64,000 bases of DNA. Origin: Sipunculus nudus (lineage: Eukaryota; Annelida; Sipuncula; Golfingiida; Sipunculidae). Below are positions 23,953 to 36,559 of the stretch, piece by piece. The notes beneath the pieces are model-generated. The model was not told the origin of the DNA, did no database searches, and saw only the letters and a list, made by a program, of their open reading frames with translations. The stretch spans positions 63,668,917 to 63,732,916 of the forward strand of contig CM049319.1 of the NCBI GenBank assembly GCA_026874595.1, in the 5' to 3' direction. The position numbers were made by a program, and so were the translations under genes. Position 1 is the stretch's first letter, and each line of letters opens with the position of its first letter.

Positions 23953-26163
23953 TGATCATATGCAATGAATAGATCAAATGTAATGATCATGTAACTAGAT
24001 GTTTGCGCGATCACTTTCCGGATTCCGCAACTGAGCGATAATGGATGATTGGCTACGGAGTGAACTACCTTGGCAATAAGGTCAAGATAAAAAATAAATA
24101 TCAGGTGCAAATCGGTCATCTTAGAGTAACGGATCACCTATTTGAAAGTCAGCCTTATTGGAGATATGAGCAGAAGAAAAAAAGAAGGAATAAAAAGAAG
24201 AAGAAAATTTAATTGGTGGTTTATAATTCAGGACCCAATGAAGAAGTGCATATATGTTCACCCAAATATTAGTATACAACAGACCACCCCCACTGAGGGA
24301 GGCTTAATTGGCGCAAACATTTCTCTTCTATTCATTGTCTTTTTTTCAGCGCAGCTTGAGGTATGGGTTTGAGGTATAAGGTGCTAAAGGTTAACATTTA
24401 CTTTTGGCAAAAATCCAACGTCTTCTAATCTTTGCTGGGAAAGGGGAGATTATGGTAAGCTTGTTTTATGACAGGAGTCTGTTTTTTTATACAATCAGAA
24501 CAGCGAGAGCCAATGTGCGTAAACAGGTATAAACATTTGCAATGAAATGACTATTATTTCACGCTATTAGTTCATTATGGCTGAACGTTTAAAGGGGGGA
24601 AACCTCACGACACACGCACTTGGTCATTCCAATTAACCCGTTTTACACGTCGTTATGGTTTTGTGTGTGACAAGACACAGTCCACGTATGTATGTTTACC
24701 TTTAAAAGACTTAAGTCGGATCCATCAGAGGAGAGATAACTCATAAACAAGGAGACAAAGTAGAAAAGAAAAACCACAAAGGAAACACCCGTTGGATGCT
24801 TGAAAAATCTTGATTCGTGAAATAGCGCAGAACGGCAACAAGGCGCTGTGTTTATGTTTTTCACCCGTGATCGATCGTGCCAGGAACAACCCCCCCCCCC
24901 CCCCCCGTGACCGGGATGAACGGGATGTACTCCATGTGCAATTTAGATACCTGTTATGTGAATAGGTCCCTTAAGGGAAGGAATGGCTCGAGTAGAGGTA
25001 CATCTTGGGTAGAATTTGACATTTTGCCCCCCCCCCCCCCACACGCATTTCAGTCCATTTAATCAACCTTTAAGAGCCCCTAATCGACCTTAAACCCGTT
25101 CTTTACACCCGCTAGCAAGGTAGGTCATCATGTAAAAACCATGCAATGTTGTTTCCTGTAAAGCTAGCGGCATGTGAACTTCTCTAGAGACGTCTTCAGC
25201 TGCCTCTTTTTGAAATAGTTGTTGGTCACAGTTGTGTAACTTATTCATAGCCTCCCTTTTGGGGTTTGCTCATTTGCTTTCCCTTTAATGCATGGATGTA
25301 GCCAATTGTGATATAGCACTTTTCCTAATTTTTTTTCCAATAGGCCTAAAAATTTCATCAATATTATGGGATCACCGGGAATTTAGTGTATGGTAAAGTT
25401 ATCTTTTTCAACGTAAGCGTGAACCCACACACATTGATATAGGTAAATCAGTAGCAGCAGAAAAGTGGAATCGAGGCTCGAATCGATCACATATAGCCCT
25501 TGAAGGATCCGCACCAAGTCCCCCACCAACGACAATAGTTGACAGTAGAGTTTGATTCCAGTAATTTGGCCTCCATCATATTTCAAAGAGAAGAATAGAA
25601 GCTATGGGTATGAAGATTGTTGAGAATGCCTCACAAAGCCAAGCGCAAAGGGCTCCAAGACGCTTTCCCAGGTCAGCTCCAGAACGCCACGCACCAAGGC
25701 CAAGGAACGAATTATAAGTTCGACAAGAAAGCAGAGCAGCGGCAGCCACGCCCACTCCGGGCCAAACACAACCTTCATTCTTTAGCGTTCTTTAGCTTAC
25801 ACCATCAGCTTTATTGGTAAAAGTATGCCTTCATATGTACATTTTCTTAATGTCATTACTACCTTACACGTGTCTCCGTAACTTTAATTTGTTATGACTG
25901 ATAGCTTTCCTCCCCACACTCACTCCCAGAATCTCAAACTCCCGGATCCGCCCCCGGGAAATAAACTACCGATATACAAACCTTTTATGAGAGATGGGAG
26001 GTGGCTCGAACGCCCACGAGCTGAACGCCGGTGGTGAGATTGGTAGGATATTTTTACATTCTGCATGCAGATGACAGATCAGACAGACGATACAGGAAAG
26101 GGTCCCAGCAAGCATGCGCGGCTAATTTGACGGTTTAATTATTGAATATGTGGACGCGAGAGG
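23953..26163. other. intergenic, no confident gene
   Basis: Mostly non-repetitive, with C-runs at about 24890-24906 and 25027-25040. One GC-richer open frame (25617-25820) is listed separately. Nothing else is recognisable. Confidence 0.45.
25617..25820 (+). CDS. possible small coding exon, unrecognised
   Basis: This 67-codon frame stands out from its AT-rich surroundings by higher G+C over about 25625-25765 and by a strongly basic, polar product (MPHKAKRKGLQDAFPGQ at residues 4-20, then a Gln/Lys/Arg-rich stretch), unlike the hydrophobic or low-complexity frames elsewhere. I do not recognise a family. There is no signal peptide or membrane segment. The C-terminal ~15 residues look less protein-like. 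A GTAAAA near the stop could be a weak splice donor, and CAG-GTCAGC at about 25669 could be another. It could equally be a processed pseudogene fragment or a chance frame, and nothing nearby links it to another exon. Confidence 0.2.
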   Translation: MLRMPHKAKRKGLQDAFPGQLQNATHQGQGTNYKFDKKAEQRQPRPLRAKHNLHSLAFFSLHHQLYW

Positions 26164-26536
26164 GAGTGAACAAGCCAGACACCGGCCGCTCTCAGTTCAT
26201 CAGGACATCAGTGATAACGCATTGGATAATCCTCCGACTGAGCGGTCGAGGTAATTACGCGGACCTATCAGCCAATGGCGTGGCCCGTTAGTCACGGCCG
26301 CGAAGGTACGTGTGCGTCCTGCTGCTTCAGTAGACTCAGGGCTGTCACAGCTTCTCCCACGGGCTGGCAGGGATTTACTTCGCTGACAGCTGCTGCTCGG
26401 AATGGTTGGTCTTAACAGACGAGAGGTCAAACGAGAACTGCCTGTAGACTTGTATTAGGATTCAACGCAGACCGTGCGAGCAGACGACATGTGCACTTCA
26501 TGTTTCACGGACTAAAATATTTACCGCCTCAACCAC
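26164..26536 (+). promoter_or_regulatory. candidate promoter / non-coding leader exon
   Basis: This stretch is visibly richer in G+C and CpG than its surroundings, contains CCAATGG near 26273, and ends just before GTGAGTA (26537), a good splice-donor match. It could be a promoter and untranslated first exon on the + strand, possibly leading to the THSD7-type gene about 14.5 kb downstream. This is inference: there is no TATA box and no transcript evidence. The minus-strand 76-residue frame here (26200-26430) has no recognisable domain. Confidence 0.25.
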
Positions 26537-26542
26537 GTGAGT

Positions 26543-28719
26543 AAAGACTTGAATATTATAACAATGTATAATGTTGTCATAGAGTATCTTTCCCAGTATC
26601 ATTATCAATTTTATATTATCTTATTACTGCAAGATTTGATTAATTTAAACAACATGCGAATATATAGTTGTACATTATTTCTTCGAAGACCATTTGAGTA
26701 TGAGCATAAGATAATTACTTACTAAGCAGTAACCATACATTATTTCATTTTTGCAGTCTTAGGAATTCACATTAACAAATAATAACATATATAAAGAACA
26801 ATGTACAGTAGGGTTTCACAGGTTTTCTGCCCCTGCCTAATCATTTTGTTGCAACAAAACATTTAAAGAAAATTGCATATTAAAATTAATTGACTCAAGT
26901 CAGGGTGGTGCAAACGCGCTTTTTTTTCAGACTATTCCATACTTTCAATACAAAGTACTGGATGCAAGAACCGTAGCCGCCGGGGGGGGGGGGGGGGGGC
27001 AAAGTTTGGCAAATTAGGGTTTCGTATCGCCTGCTTTTTCGTATTGCCATATATTGTGATATGTGATAGCATGCATATTGGGATACGTATTCCAATATCT
27101 TCATTGTCCCAATTCACATGCATGAAAAAGTAATTTTTGGTATAAACTTTTATATAATTATCATATGATATGTTTAATTTATAAGCATGTTAAATATATA
27201 ATGACATCATATTAGAGTAAAATCAGAAAACATTGCAAATTACTTAGTAACGTACTTCGCAAAGTACTTATAAGTACTTTTTGTTTTCAGTACCAACAAA
27301 AATATATTAATCAAATCTTCCTTTCAGCCTTCTATGTGCAATCATCTTGGCAAAAATTAATAGAGGTCTGGACTGTTATTTTGTACAGAGAGTGATTGAT
27401 AATGTTCACAATAACAGCCGTGTAACACGTCACAAGTGTGCCATTCTCGAACAAATATTGCACACGTGACCCTTGATATTCCTGCAGTAATCGTAAGACA
27501 GTATATTCATAAATAATTAACATAATTGCGACACCTCCTCTGTTTACGTGTGAGAATTTGTTGGTTCCAATAAATCATCGAGCAAACCAACAAATATTCT
27601 GGGACGGACCTTTGATCATCTGGCAAGGTCTATCAAGCCTGCTTGAACTTTTCCAACAGCAAAACGGCTTACACTTTCAAACTTCCGCTAATCCAAAACA
27701 TCTAATATGTGTAAATTTGTAACAGTTACCTTATTTTACCATTATAAAGCAAATATGCTATTATATGGGAATAACAGTATAAAGAACAACCACAGCAGCT
27801 CAACCGACCATATCGCCAACTTTGTGCCTATATACTCAAATGCTGTACGCATGAATAGAGTGTAATGATCAGTTTATCTAAATGGCTGGTCGTATTTCTA
27901 ACTAGATTTTAAAGAGTACATATAAAAGAAAGCTTACCCTAGGACCAATAGTGCTCATGTGTGTGAATATCTTTATATTTATATACTTTATAAATAACGT
28001 GTGATTTTGTCAGTTCAGATTGAGATCCAGCTAAGTTTCAAACCATGCAAAGAATCAGCCTAAATTTTAAATTTTCCTGAAAAAAAATTATTTAAAGGAG
28101 AAAAAATTGGAATCAGATCAAAAATTAAAATAATGTATCCATATTTCTTTCTGTCTATAACTGTTAAAAAATAAAATAATGAACAGGGCTGCGCGATTAA
28201 TCCCGATAAACAGTATTTATTGTATATTCTACTGTTCAACGACGTATAACCATGGTTACGTTTTCTTTATCTTCGCTTGTAACCAGTAAAAATGATTAGG
28301 CTATACACATTGAAAATGTACATATATAAGATTTTTTTAAAAAGGATTAACATTAAAAGAAATCTACCTAATGTATTATTAAAAAAAACTTGGCCAATCT
28401 TGACAGTGAAGAATATTTCAGGTTACATAATACGAAATTCAGCTTTGGTTGACAGGGAAGATAGTTCTCCATTACCTCACTTGCTGACTGGCACATATTG
28501 ATTGTGCAGTATAGAACTAATCATACCAGTAACATACACCTATAACCAGACACAACCGTGGTTTTTAAATGTGTCCAATTTACTTACTTCGAATCAAATT
28601 TCACCATCCGGTTCATGTACCATTTTGACATATACAGCTTGTATGCCCCGGCCGAGGGTGAGACCGTTGTCATTCAATATTTTTAGGTGAAATCTTGAAG
28701 GTACGTTTCTGAACGCGTG

Positions 28720-28721
<2 letters not shown>
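26543..28721. other. gene-poor AT-rich stretch
   Basis: No gene or clear element. A G-run of about 17 lies at 26982-26999. The remaining frames are short and chance-like. Confidence 0.45.

Positions 28722-28787
<66 letters not shown>
28722..28787. repeat. (AT)n microsatellite
   Basis: About 33 uninterrupted AT dinucleotides. Confidence 0.97.
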
Positions 28788-28790
<3 letters not shown>

Positions 28791-28830
28791 CACAGCTGTG
28801 CCTTTGCCAGAGATGTGATACAACCAGGGG

Positions 28831-28902
28831 TAGTACGTCGCCTGGTGGTTAAGGCGTTGTACTTCTGAGCTGAAGGTCCCCGTTTCGAACCCGCTGGTGC
28901 CT
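28831..28902 (+). mobile_element. tRNA-like head of a second SINE family (S2)
   Basis: CCTGGTGGTTAAGGCG resembles a pol III A box and GTTTCGAACCC a B box, at tRNA-like spacing. No convincing acceptor stem forms, so I call it a tRNA-derived SINE head rather than a tRNA gene. About 110 bp of possible body follows to ~29015. It is distinct from family S1. Confidence 0.55.
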
Positions 28903-29589
28903 CAATTAAATCTCGTTATAGAACCTCTGAGATTTCCTCTAATGACTCAACGACAGGTTATGACTTCTGGATTATTCCTAACCCTGTGCATATAAAACCT
29001 GAAATCAAGAAGGCTTAATAATAACATATCATCCTCATTCAATAGACAGTGCCACTAACAGGCCATCGACTTATACTAAGAAAAATCAAATAAAAATAGG
29101 GATACAGCCATCCAGTTAGTGAACCGCGACACGTCATTTCGTCTTTTAGCGTATTTCCTGCTTTTTGCGTTTTGCACACTTCAGGTGATGGGGTCTGCGC
29201 TCTCCAAGTGCATTAAAGGTTTCTTTTGAATTAAGAAAAATTAGTTCAATGAGATTGAATCATATGATGTTGTGTTGGGAGAAAGACCGGGCTTAAATTA
29301 ATGGAGGACAACACAAGATCTCTTATATATATATATATATATCGTTATTACCCGACCAGCCAGATACATCTTTTAACTAAACAGCACTCAGAGAGCGCAG
29401 AACTCTGCCAATGTAAAAAAGTGAAAATGTAGAAAAACGCTTTCATTGATGCAAATTAAACATGAACAAAAGCCGCACGCCACCAAGTGTACGTACCGCG
29501 CAAATTCACCAATGAAGTTTTTCAAGCTCCAAGTTTTCAAGATAATATTTTTTCATGTTTCTTCTCATTATTTAAGTGTGACTATTCGG
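28903..29589. other. intergenic, nothing recognised
   Basis: No gene. A short (AT)n tract lies at 29324-29342. Confidence 0.4.
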
Positions 29590-29822
29590 CCCATATTCCC
29601 CGTTTCATTCATGTATAAGTGACTCTACATCTGTGAATTTTCCTTAAATGGATCTGGATCATGTGCCGAATCCACACCAAAAACTTATCAATTCTACATT
29701 CCTGAATTGTCCTGAAATTTCATGAGATTCCGTTTATGATTGCGTGCGTTATGTTGTAAAAAAATACAAACACACACGAGAAAGGATTAACGTATTCCCT
29801 TCAGGCGGAGGCAATAAAGACG
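29590..29822 (+). mobile_element. 'GCCTCCGC' element, copy 2 (5' incomplete)
   Basis: It shares the order 'cccatattcc..gtttcatt', 'aagtgac', 'gaatccacaccaaa', 'cgtttatgattgcgt', 'cacacac' and the terminal GCGGAGGC with copy 1. The left GCCTCCGCC block is not recognisable. The frame at 29744-29974 starts inside it and is not a gene. Confidence 0.75.
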
Positions 29823-31910
29823 TAAAACATTTAAAATATATACGTTTGTTATACCTCCTAGAGCTTTTAATGCGAGGTATCATGTTTTTCACTTGGTTGG
29901 TTTGTCTTCTAGCAACTTTACACCAAAAGTCACGAACGGAAATTGATAACCTTATGTGGGGCGGGGATTCATAACATTAAAGAATAACCCATTGATCTGT
30001 GGAGGTAATCTTAATCACTTAAATATGTATATAATTTTAAAGATTTACCGTTATGGGATAATGCAAAACCTTTATACCGGTCGAGGGCTATGGCTATTCA
30101 TTTGTAATAATAGCCGCCATTGTTCTGGAGTTGATCTGTGATCTAACCGGGACGGAGTAAGTGCTTGAACTGTGAAGCACATAGCAAAGTTTTAGAGAAA
30201 CTCTGGGGGAGGTATATATGTAGGTTCACACTACATTTCTACTTTTATTTTGACATTTGCAAAAGCTGAATAGAAATCATTATCGTACTAGATATCTACT
30301 ATATATCACGATGACACGATGGTAATTAACATTACGTAAATTATAATAAAACCTGATGAGGGCGTAGTGGGAATGGTGGTATGATAAATCGACCGTAGAA
30401 ATTATGATACACATTTGTAAAGAAGTAATTATTAAAGGCATGAAATGATATGATGATTTTGATAAAAGAGGGAAGGAATCGTCTAAATTATGTTTTATAT
30501 ATTGTATCACGTGCTTATATGTCACCTAATGCTATATGTGTCACCTTATGCTTAAATGTATATATATTGTTATCGTCATTGTTAGCATGTTACATGTTTG
30601 CAGGAGAGCAATTCTATTAGCCAATGGCTACTATGTAATCCTGTTAAAATAAATATGTTCAAACCAATCTTAAATATTTTAGTGCAAATATTAAAGAGAA
30701 TTGCAAGGAAAATCATAAAATGTAAGGAAATTTATTATATAATGTAGAGATTAAAGAGTAAATTATAACATACATAATCCAAGGATATTAGAAATATGAT
30801 GCAAAAAATTTATAATGTCAAGAGATTGTAGAGTGGGGATGGAAGGCCGAGGGGTTAGATCTAACCGTCTATTTAATTGTATGAACGAAATTGGACCGTA
30901 AATAATGAAAAGCTAGTCTAGCAAATTAAGCAGCAAATTAAGCAATATTTAAGTAAACGCCAACGTAAAGGATGAGCTATCCTTGTTCTTGATATAATAA
31001 TTCTGTATAGATAGCAGTGCTTTTACAGACTCAGCAGGGCCAATATGGCATCTACCGAGCTGAGAGACGGATCCATTTGTCCCTCCATTTGAAGAAGTGA
31101 TATTTGTAAGATTAAAGCCATGTGAACATGGTACATGACTTCAAGGGATGCTACAGGGGGATTTCTTTCATCCTTTGAACAAACTGACCAAGCTGACAGG
31201 GATATTTCTTCGTCAAATCTCGGAAGGCAGTCTGCACTACTGTTCTCTTTGAACTGGTTAATACGCACCTTGGATGACTAGTGACTGATGTGTCCATTTG
31301 ATCCCATGTAGAGCCAACTGCGAGTGACGAAAGTAATAAGAGGGTGGGAAAATGTTCAATGGTTTTGTAGTGAAATCTAAAACTGATGGGACCCGGTTAT
31401 GATCCAACCAGAGGTAAAATGATTTGAAAAAAATGGCTGATGGTACGGGGTTAAAGCCTATAATGTCAGTGACGACGTCAATCTCATCCGATTATATACT
31501 TTGCTTCCCTATTTTTTTCGGCCCTGTTCATTCTGGTAGCTAAACCAGCGGCCCCGGGAAGGATACAACCCAATATAGGCCGCTTATAAAAGCCATTAGA
31601 GGCGGTAGAAGATTATTATCTATATTTTGCCTGTAACTCATGACCAGCACCTATGCACCCCTAGTTGTAAAGGGCTCACCTTTATGATAAAGACTCTTGC
31701 TTGGAATCTCGGTTCTGAGGGCTGTCAGATCAGAACGCGAACCCACAGTGTCCAAAATGACGCAACAATGCTCCACATGCTGCAGATTTATGTAATGAGA
31801 AATATTTTTCATTGAATTTTCAGTGAACATCGAATGTGAATATACCGGGTTCAGATACATCAGGCGTAAACGGCAAAAACCTACAATGAATTGTTTACTT
31901 GGAAACGGAC
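29823..31910. other. intergenic, nothing recognised
   Basis: AT-rich with several short frames, none with domain-like composition or neighbouring splice logic. Confidence 0.45.
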
Positions 31911-32070
31911 CTGCTTCTGTGGCTCAGGGGCAGAGCACATGTAGGACTCAAAGCCGGGAGGTCGTGAGTTCGAATCTCAGCCAAAGCGGTACGATATTTA
32001 ATGGTCCGCCCCTACCCAGGGTGAACGCTATACAAGCTTAACTGGAAGGCCGCAATAAAATGAGAGAAAT
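31911..32070 (+). mobile_element. SINE family S1, short copy (~160 bp)
   Basis: The tRNA-like head CTGTGGCTCAGGGGCAGAGC (A box) and GAGTTCGAATC (B box) is followed by 'gggaggtcgtgagttcg', a 'cccctacccagggtgaacgc' body block and an ATAAAATGAGAGAAA end. Compared with the copies at 49085 and 61137 it lacks the central part of the body, an internal deletion. The 72-residue frame across it is not a gene. Confidence 0.85.
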
Positions 32071-32639
32071 GATACTGCCCTGTCATGTTGAAAGAAACTA
32101 TAATGGAATTCTGCAGACGTACAAACTATTTAAAATGGGGCGGTTACTTTAAAATACTCTAGGGAATAACTGGCGTGGTTTTCAGACTCTTTTCATTCCT
32201 ACGCATACAAAAGTCGGATTTAAGGATGTCTTTACTGACACAAATCATGAATATTTGTTTTATTGGCAGCGCCATCAGCACGTCTTTTCACCAATACTTA
32301 CGCGAGGTATGCAACTTAGAATACTTTCTTAATATCATGTGTTTTCTTGTTTATATGAAATTGGCTTAATCAAAAATAGCGGCCTATAGAACGAATAGTC
32401 TCATTCACTACCTCTTTTAATATATAAATTGATACTGAATCAGTGCTTTGTATATAGAGATTAATAGGGTGTTTTGTTGTATGCAACTTTTTTTCGGTAA
32501 CGTAGGCAACAATATCCTTTAGTTGGGTCTAAACAATATATACTTTTATTTAGTTTTGGAAGGGGGACAAAATATACAATATAATCCATTAAGGTAACAG
32601 GAATTTGCAAATGTAATAGATTAAAAAAACTAGAAATCT
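32071..32639. other. intergenic, nothing recognised
   Basis: No gene or repeat is evident beyond short chance frames. Confidence 0.4.
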
Positions 32640-32886
32640 GCATTCTAAAGAATTAAAACCTTCGCCATGTGGCCCATATATTCCCAGTTTCATTATTGCA
32701 TAAATGAATGAACAATTGTGAATTTTATTTTTGATGACCTATCTGATCCTCAGCCGGATCCACACCCAAATCTAATCGATTCTTCATTGGCCCATTCACC
32801 AAATGTTGTGTTATGTTGTGACCAACACAGGTGACCAACACACAAACAAACGAACGGGGATTAATACATAACCTCCTTGCGGAGGC
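32640..32886 (+). mobile_element. 'GCCTCCGC' element, copy 3
   Basis: The leader 'gaaatctgcattctaaagaa', then CCTTCGCCATGTGG (32659), 'ccggatccacaccca', 'tcttcattggcc', the CA-rich stretch and a terminal GCGGAGGC. Shorter than copy 1 through internal deletions. Confidence 0.85.
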
Positions 32887-33399
32887 AATGATAGCTACCT
32901 AAATCTGACTTAAAATGAAAAAGTAGAACAAGGCATCTGTGATATATGGATGAACCAAGAGTGATAAAAGACTCACATGCAAGCGTCGGTAATCAATAAA
33001 ATAACAAGTCCTTTGTTATTCAAGGGGAATAAAACACCGCGGAAAGGCTGGTGTTTTATTTATTAACGACCTATGAATTTTTAAATTCCTGTAAATTCGT
33101 GACAAGCTTAATTGTGAGGGACAGGGCGTCCCGAAGAACAAACTACCTTCATAATGAGTCATAACCAAAAACATATGGCGGCTTAATGCAGTGTGCATAT
33201 CTGTTATTACACCCCAACTGACAAAATTAACGATCTGTACTGCATATAGCTAGGATAATATCAATCGCATGCATGATTACATATTGACTGGAGCTTGGAA
33301 GGGATTACGTAAGTGAACCTTTAGCCTCCATCATAACTGTCGTTGCAAAGTGATCTTCAAGCTTTATTTCAGAATTCATGGTAATAGACCTTTTCCAGT
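32887..33399. other. intergenic, nothing recognised
   Basis: No gene or known element is recognised. Confidence 0.4.
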
Positions 33400-33890
33400 G
33401 CATGCGCACTGCTAGCCGTGAATACATGACTCACTAGGTATATTAACCAAGTTTCATTCGTGATAGAAGCCATACGGGGAAATGTACTGCAACATTCATT
33501 CATCCTGCATCCATGCATTGATACCGTGGTAAAAAGCCAATACTGTAACCATTAGGCCCCGAGTGATGAATTAACACAAAAGAATACAAATGGGCTCAGA
33601 AACCCAATTTAAAATCCGTCTCTATACTAACGAGTCATTTCCTATTTTGCGTCCAATAAGTTGGCTGTGTCCATTAACTCTTGTGAGCCATGCTTGTATT
33701 CAGGCGGTCAAAAATTCAACAAACATGAAGAGGAACTTACCAATATGCTGAATTAAAACGGATTTTGGTATAGGTGTTGTTAGAAAGTATACGAAAAAGC
33801 TAACGATTGGTCTTGTTTATGGCAAGTAAAGGCCATGAGGAAATGACGGAAATACTTGCATTCTCATCGAGTCTCACAGTGCGGTCCTCC
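33400..33890 (+). repeat. dispersed repeat D1, copy 1 (~0.5 kb)
   Basis: It shares ordered blocks with 49795-50310: 'tgctagccgtga', 'acgagtcatttcct', 'ggttggctgcgtc'-like, 'tcaggcggtcaaaaattcaacaaac'-like (with 'atgcggtcagaaattcagca'), 'gtaagaaagta', 'ggccatgagg' and 'tttgca.cctcat'. The copies are well diverged. No coding frame is kept between the two, so the 108-residue frame in the second copy is not a gene. Confidence 0.75.
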
Positions 33891-35545
33891 TGGCGTCAGT
33901 ATGATGGTCGTAGACTCTCTAATGTCAGATAGCCGAAATTGCGCCAGCGCACCGTTATGTACGGATCAAATGAAATAATATAAGGCGATTTCTTCATTGA
34001 TACAAGATACATGTTAGATACTCTGCTAGGAATGCCACCAGGGTAGGGCTCTTACTTTTACCATTTAAATTATAACAAATACGATCTATGTCTTCTGATA
34101 TAACGTATCCGAACACTTAGTGTAAGTTCTCACAATAAATGTCGTTGGTGTGATGGAAAAGGCATAGTTAGGTGTTATTATTTGTTGAATAGCAACATAT
34201 TTTACCCTGAAAAGACTCTTGGACCACGTCGCCCTTCCCCCTCTCCTGTCCGCAGGAGCAGTTATTTATTGGACTTTCGATATTGTGGTAATCGAGATCA
34301 GTCCTAATAAAGTTACGACTACTCCTGCATACAAATAAAAAGAGAAGAAAAATATGCGATAAAACAACCTGAGTGTTTAGGATGGTCCTGTTTATTCAGT
34401 AATGTTTCGTGGTTTCCTCTTACAGTTTTCAGATAAAGTAATTTTAGTGTTACAAAAAAAGTCCTTCCTTGGACTCGCGTATGGATAGATCACTTTCTGC
34501 TTGACCGATATCTCCTTGACAGATGAATCTATCTCGTGCTCTGCTTGTATCTTCCAGCACGCAGTCCTTGCATCTATTTTGCTGCAATAATACAGGGGCC
34601 GAACACTCCATGTATAAAACATGATCAGAAAATTATAGCGGTCAATAGGTCCCATCTCACGCTGCCTCCCGCGTGCTGCTCCTACCGCTTCTGGTACCAC
34701 TATTAAAATACCTCGCATGAACCATTTCTGAAAACAGACGAGTATCATGTCTATAGCTCAAGAGTTGACCCCGAGGAATTTTGCAGTATATACAGACCTA
34801 TCATCCAAATTATAACAAACGACACCTATCAGAGACGATTTACACTGCGTCTTCGGGTTTCGCACGTCAACGAAGAGAAATTACTATATCTACATTAATA
34901 ACCGTACAGTAGCGTGTTTTATCTGCTACAATGTCTTTTTTATTTCCATGTTCCTGCCCCTGCCTGTGATCAGTAATTTCCCCTGCCTCAGTCATAATGA
35001 ACACCGCTGACAATCATTCACTAAGCTTCAATCATTTGAAATCAGTTTGCATGGCTAAGTCAAAACAACTTAGGCAAAAAAAAAAAAAAGCCGAAGCGTA
35101 CTGAGTGCGCAAAAGATCTGTCAGGCACGGATAATACGCATGCGAGTGGAAAGTTGTAGAAAAGGCTTTTAATTTATCACAATGTATTTTTATTATTTGA
35201 AACATGCACCCCATATTGGTTTAGAGTTCAAAATAGACCAAGCCCTATGTTTATTGTAACTGATAATATCGTTCGCATATCACCAGTTCAAATACTCAGA
35301 TCATATGAACATTATCTAGAAAAGTTGGTGGTGATGGTGACCATAGTGGGTAATGTGGTGATAATCCTGATAGTATTTGTGACGAGAAATTAAACGTTGA
35401 GGATCCTTTTTTGTTTTTAAAATGTTTTATCTTTTTTCCTTCTTAATATATCTGCATTATTAATTTTATTCTTCTTAGTATTCATTCCTAGTTACATTTG
35501 TATAATTATAATTTTATTTTTTACTATTTTGTTGTCCTTATAATA
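33891..35545. other. intergenic, no confident gene
   Basis: The longest frame is a 118-codon minus-strand frame at 34392-34748. I see no signal peptide, domain motif, flanking splice sites or repeat match, and do not call it. A 13-A run lies near 35077. Confidence 0.4.
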
Positions 35546-35604
35546 AAAAAATAATAATAATATATATATATAATAATAATAAAAATAATAATAATAATAA
35601 TAAA

Positions 35605-35641
<37 letters not shown>
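35546..35641. repeat. inverted AAT/ATT microsatellite (hairpin-forming)
   Basis: (AAT)n with a central (AT)n is followed directly by (ATT)n, so the two halves are reverse complements and can fold on each other. It produces a poly-Asn/poly-Tyr artefact in a minus-strand frame. Confidence 0.95.
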
Positions 35642-35643
<2 letters not shown>

Positions 35644-36287
35644 ACATGATGATGACGATCATGATGGTTATAACGTTAATGATCTGACGCAATAGAGATT
35701 GTTCTATAGTGGCTTGAATGCTATGAAGATACGTGTCCATATATGACTGAGCCTGTCCCATATCGCTCACCTAAATGTCAGGGTTAACCAGTTCATCAGT
35801 TTCTGTTTCCGTCTTATTGAATTCGATCATGATGTATACAGTTTACAAATGAACTGCTGTGCCACACTTGTCACGGCAGACGACAAAATACGGCTCCACA
35901 ATAAATACACATAGACCCAAGTCACGTGAGGTTTATTACGGTGCTTGTCAGGCCCGCTTGTATTGTGGATGAGTCGCATGCCACTTTATCCAAGACATTC
36001 TCAGTGAAAAGGATCGTTGAATTAATAGCTGGTGCAGTGGTAGCTTGCATGTCGGTTTCTGCTAGAATCGGGGCAATAAGTCACACGATAGCCTTATATT
36101 TTTCTTCTTTTGGGCAGTCACGCAAATTGTTTTGTTCTAAATAATTAATGTAATCCCCAAAATTTATACAGTCGATAGGTTCATTCAAGTACGGTTGTAG
36201 AATAATCATAGTTTTATTTCGTTTGCTAATCTCAAGACGCTATATGAATTGTTTGAGGCAAAACACGCTGTACAAAGAATTGTTATC
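35642..36287. other. intergenic, nothing recognised
   Basis: No gene or element recognised. Confidence 0.4.
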
Positions 36288-36559
36288 AGGCCACAACAAA
36301 AGGTGTGGTTTTTGACCCCCGCATCAAACATTCTGATTTTCATCTTTCAAGAAGATAAAAATTATAAAATAATACAGTTTTGATAAGATTTCATTTCTTA
36401 TGTAGTACTTTTACCTGTTTAACAATCAAAATCTGTCATTATTATGCTTTTCCCTGATCATATGACATTATTATCAAAACATAAAAAAAGGGAAAAAAAA
36501 ACCTGCCCGCCCTGATTTCTGAAAAAGTGCTGGAGAATCATGCCTTTTTTTACCTTAGT
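36288..36559 (+). mobile_element. 'AGGCC' inverted-repeat element, copy 1 (deleted)
   Basis: Matches the fuller copy at 62722-63060 in order: AGGCC..AAAGGT.TGG at the left, 'cccccgcatcaaa', 'tctttcaagaagata', 'cctgatcatatgacatt', 'tgcccgccctgatttctgaa', then a decayed right repeat ending near CCTTA. An internal segment near the left end is missing. Confidence 0.8.

Noticed and set aside
30340-30375. Hammerhead-ribozyme-like CTGATGAG
   Set aside because: No matching GAAAC core or flanking stems.
31911-31985. Functional tRNA gene
   Set aside because: A and B boxes are present but the acceptor stem does not pair and the sequence continues into a repeated SINE body.
34392-34748. 118-residue minus-strand frame
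   Set aside because: No recognisable motif, no flanking exon logic and an unremarkable composition; kept only as a note.
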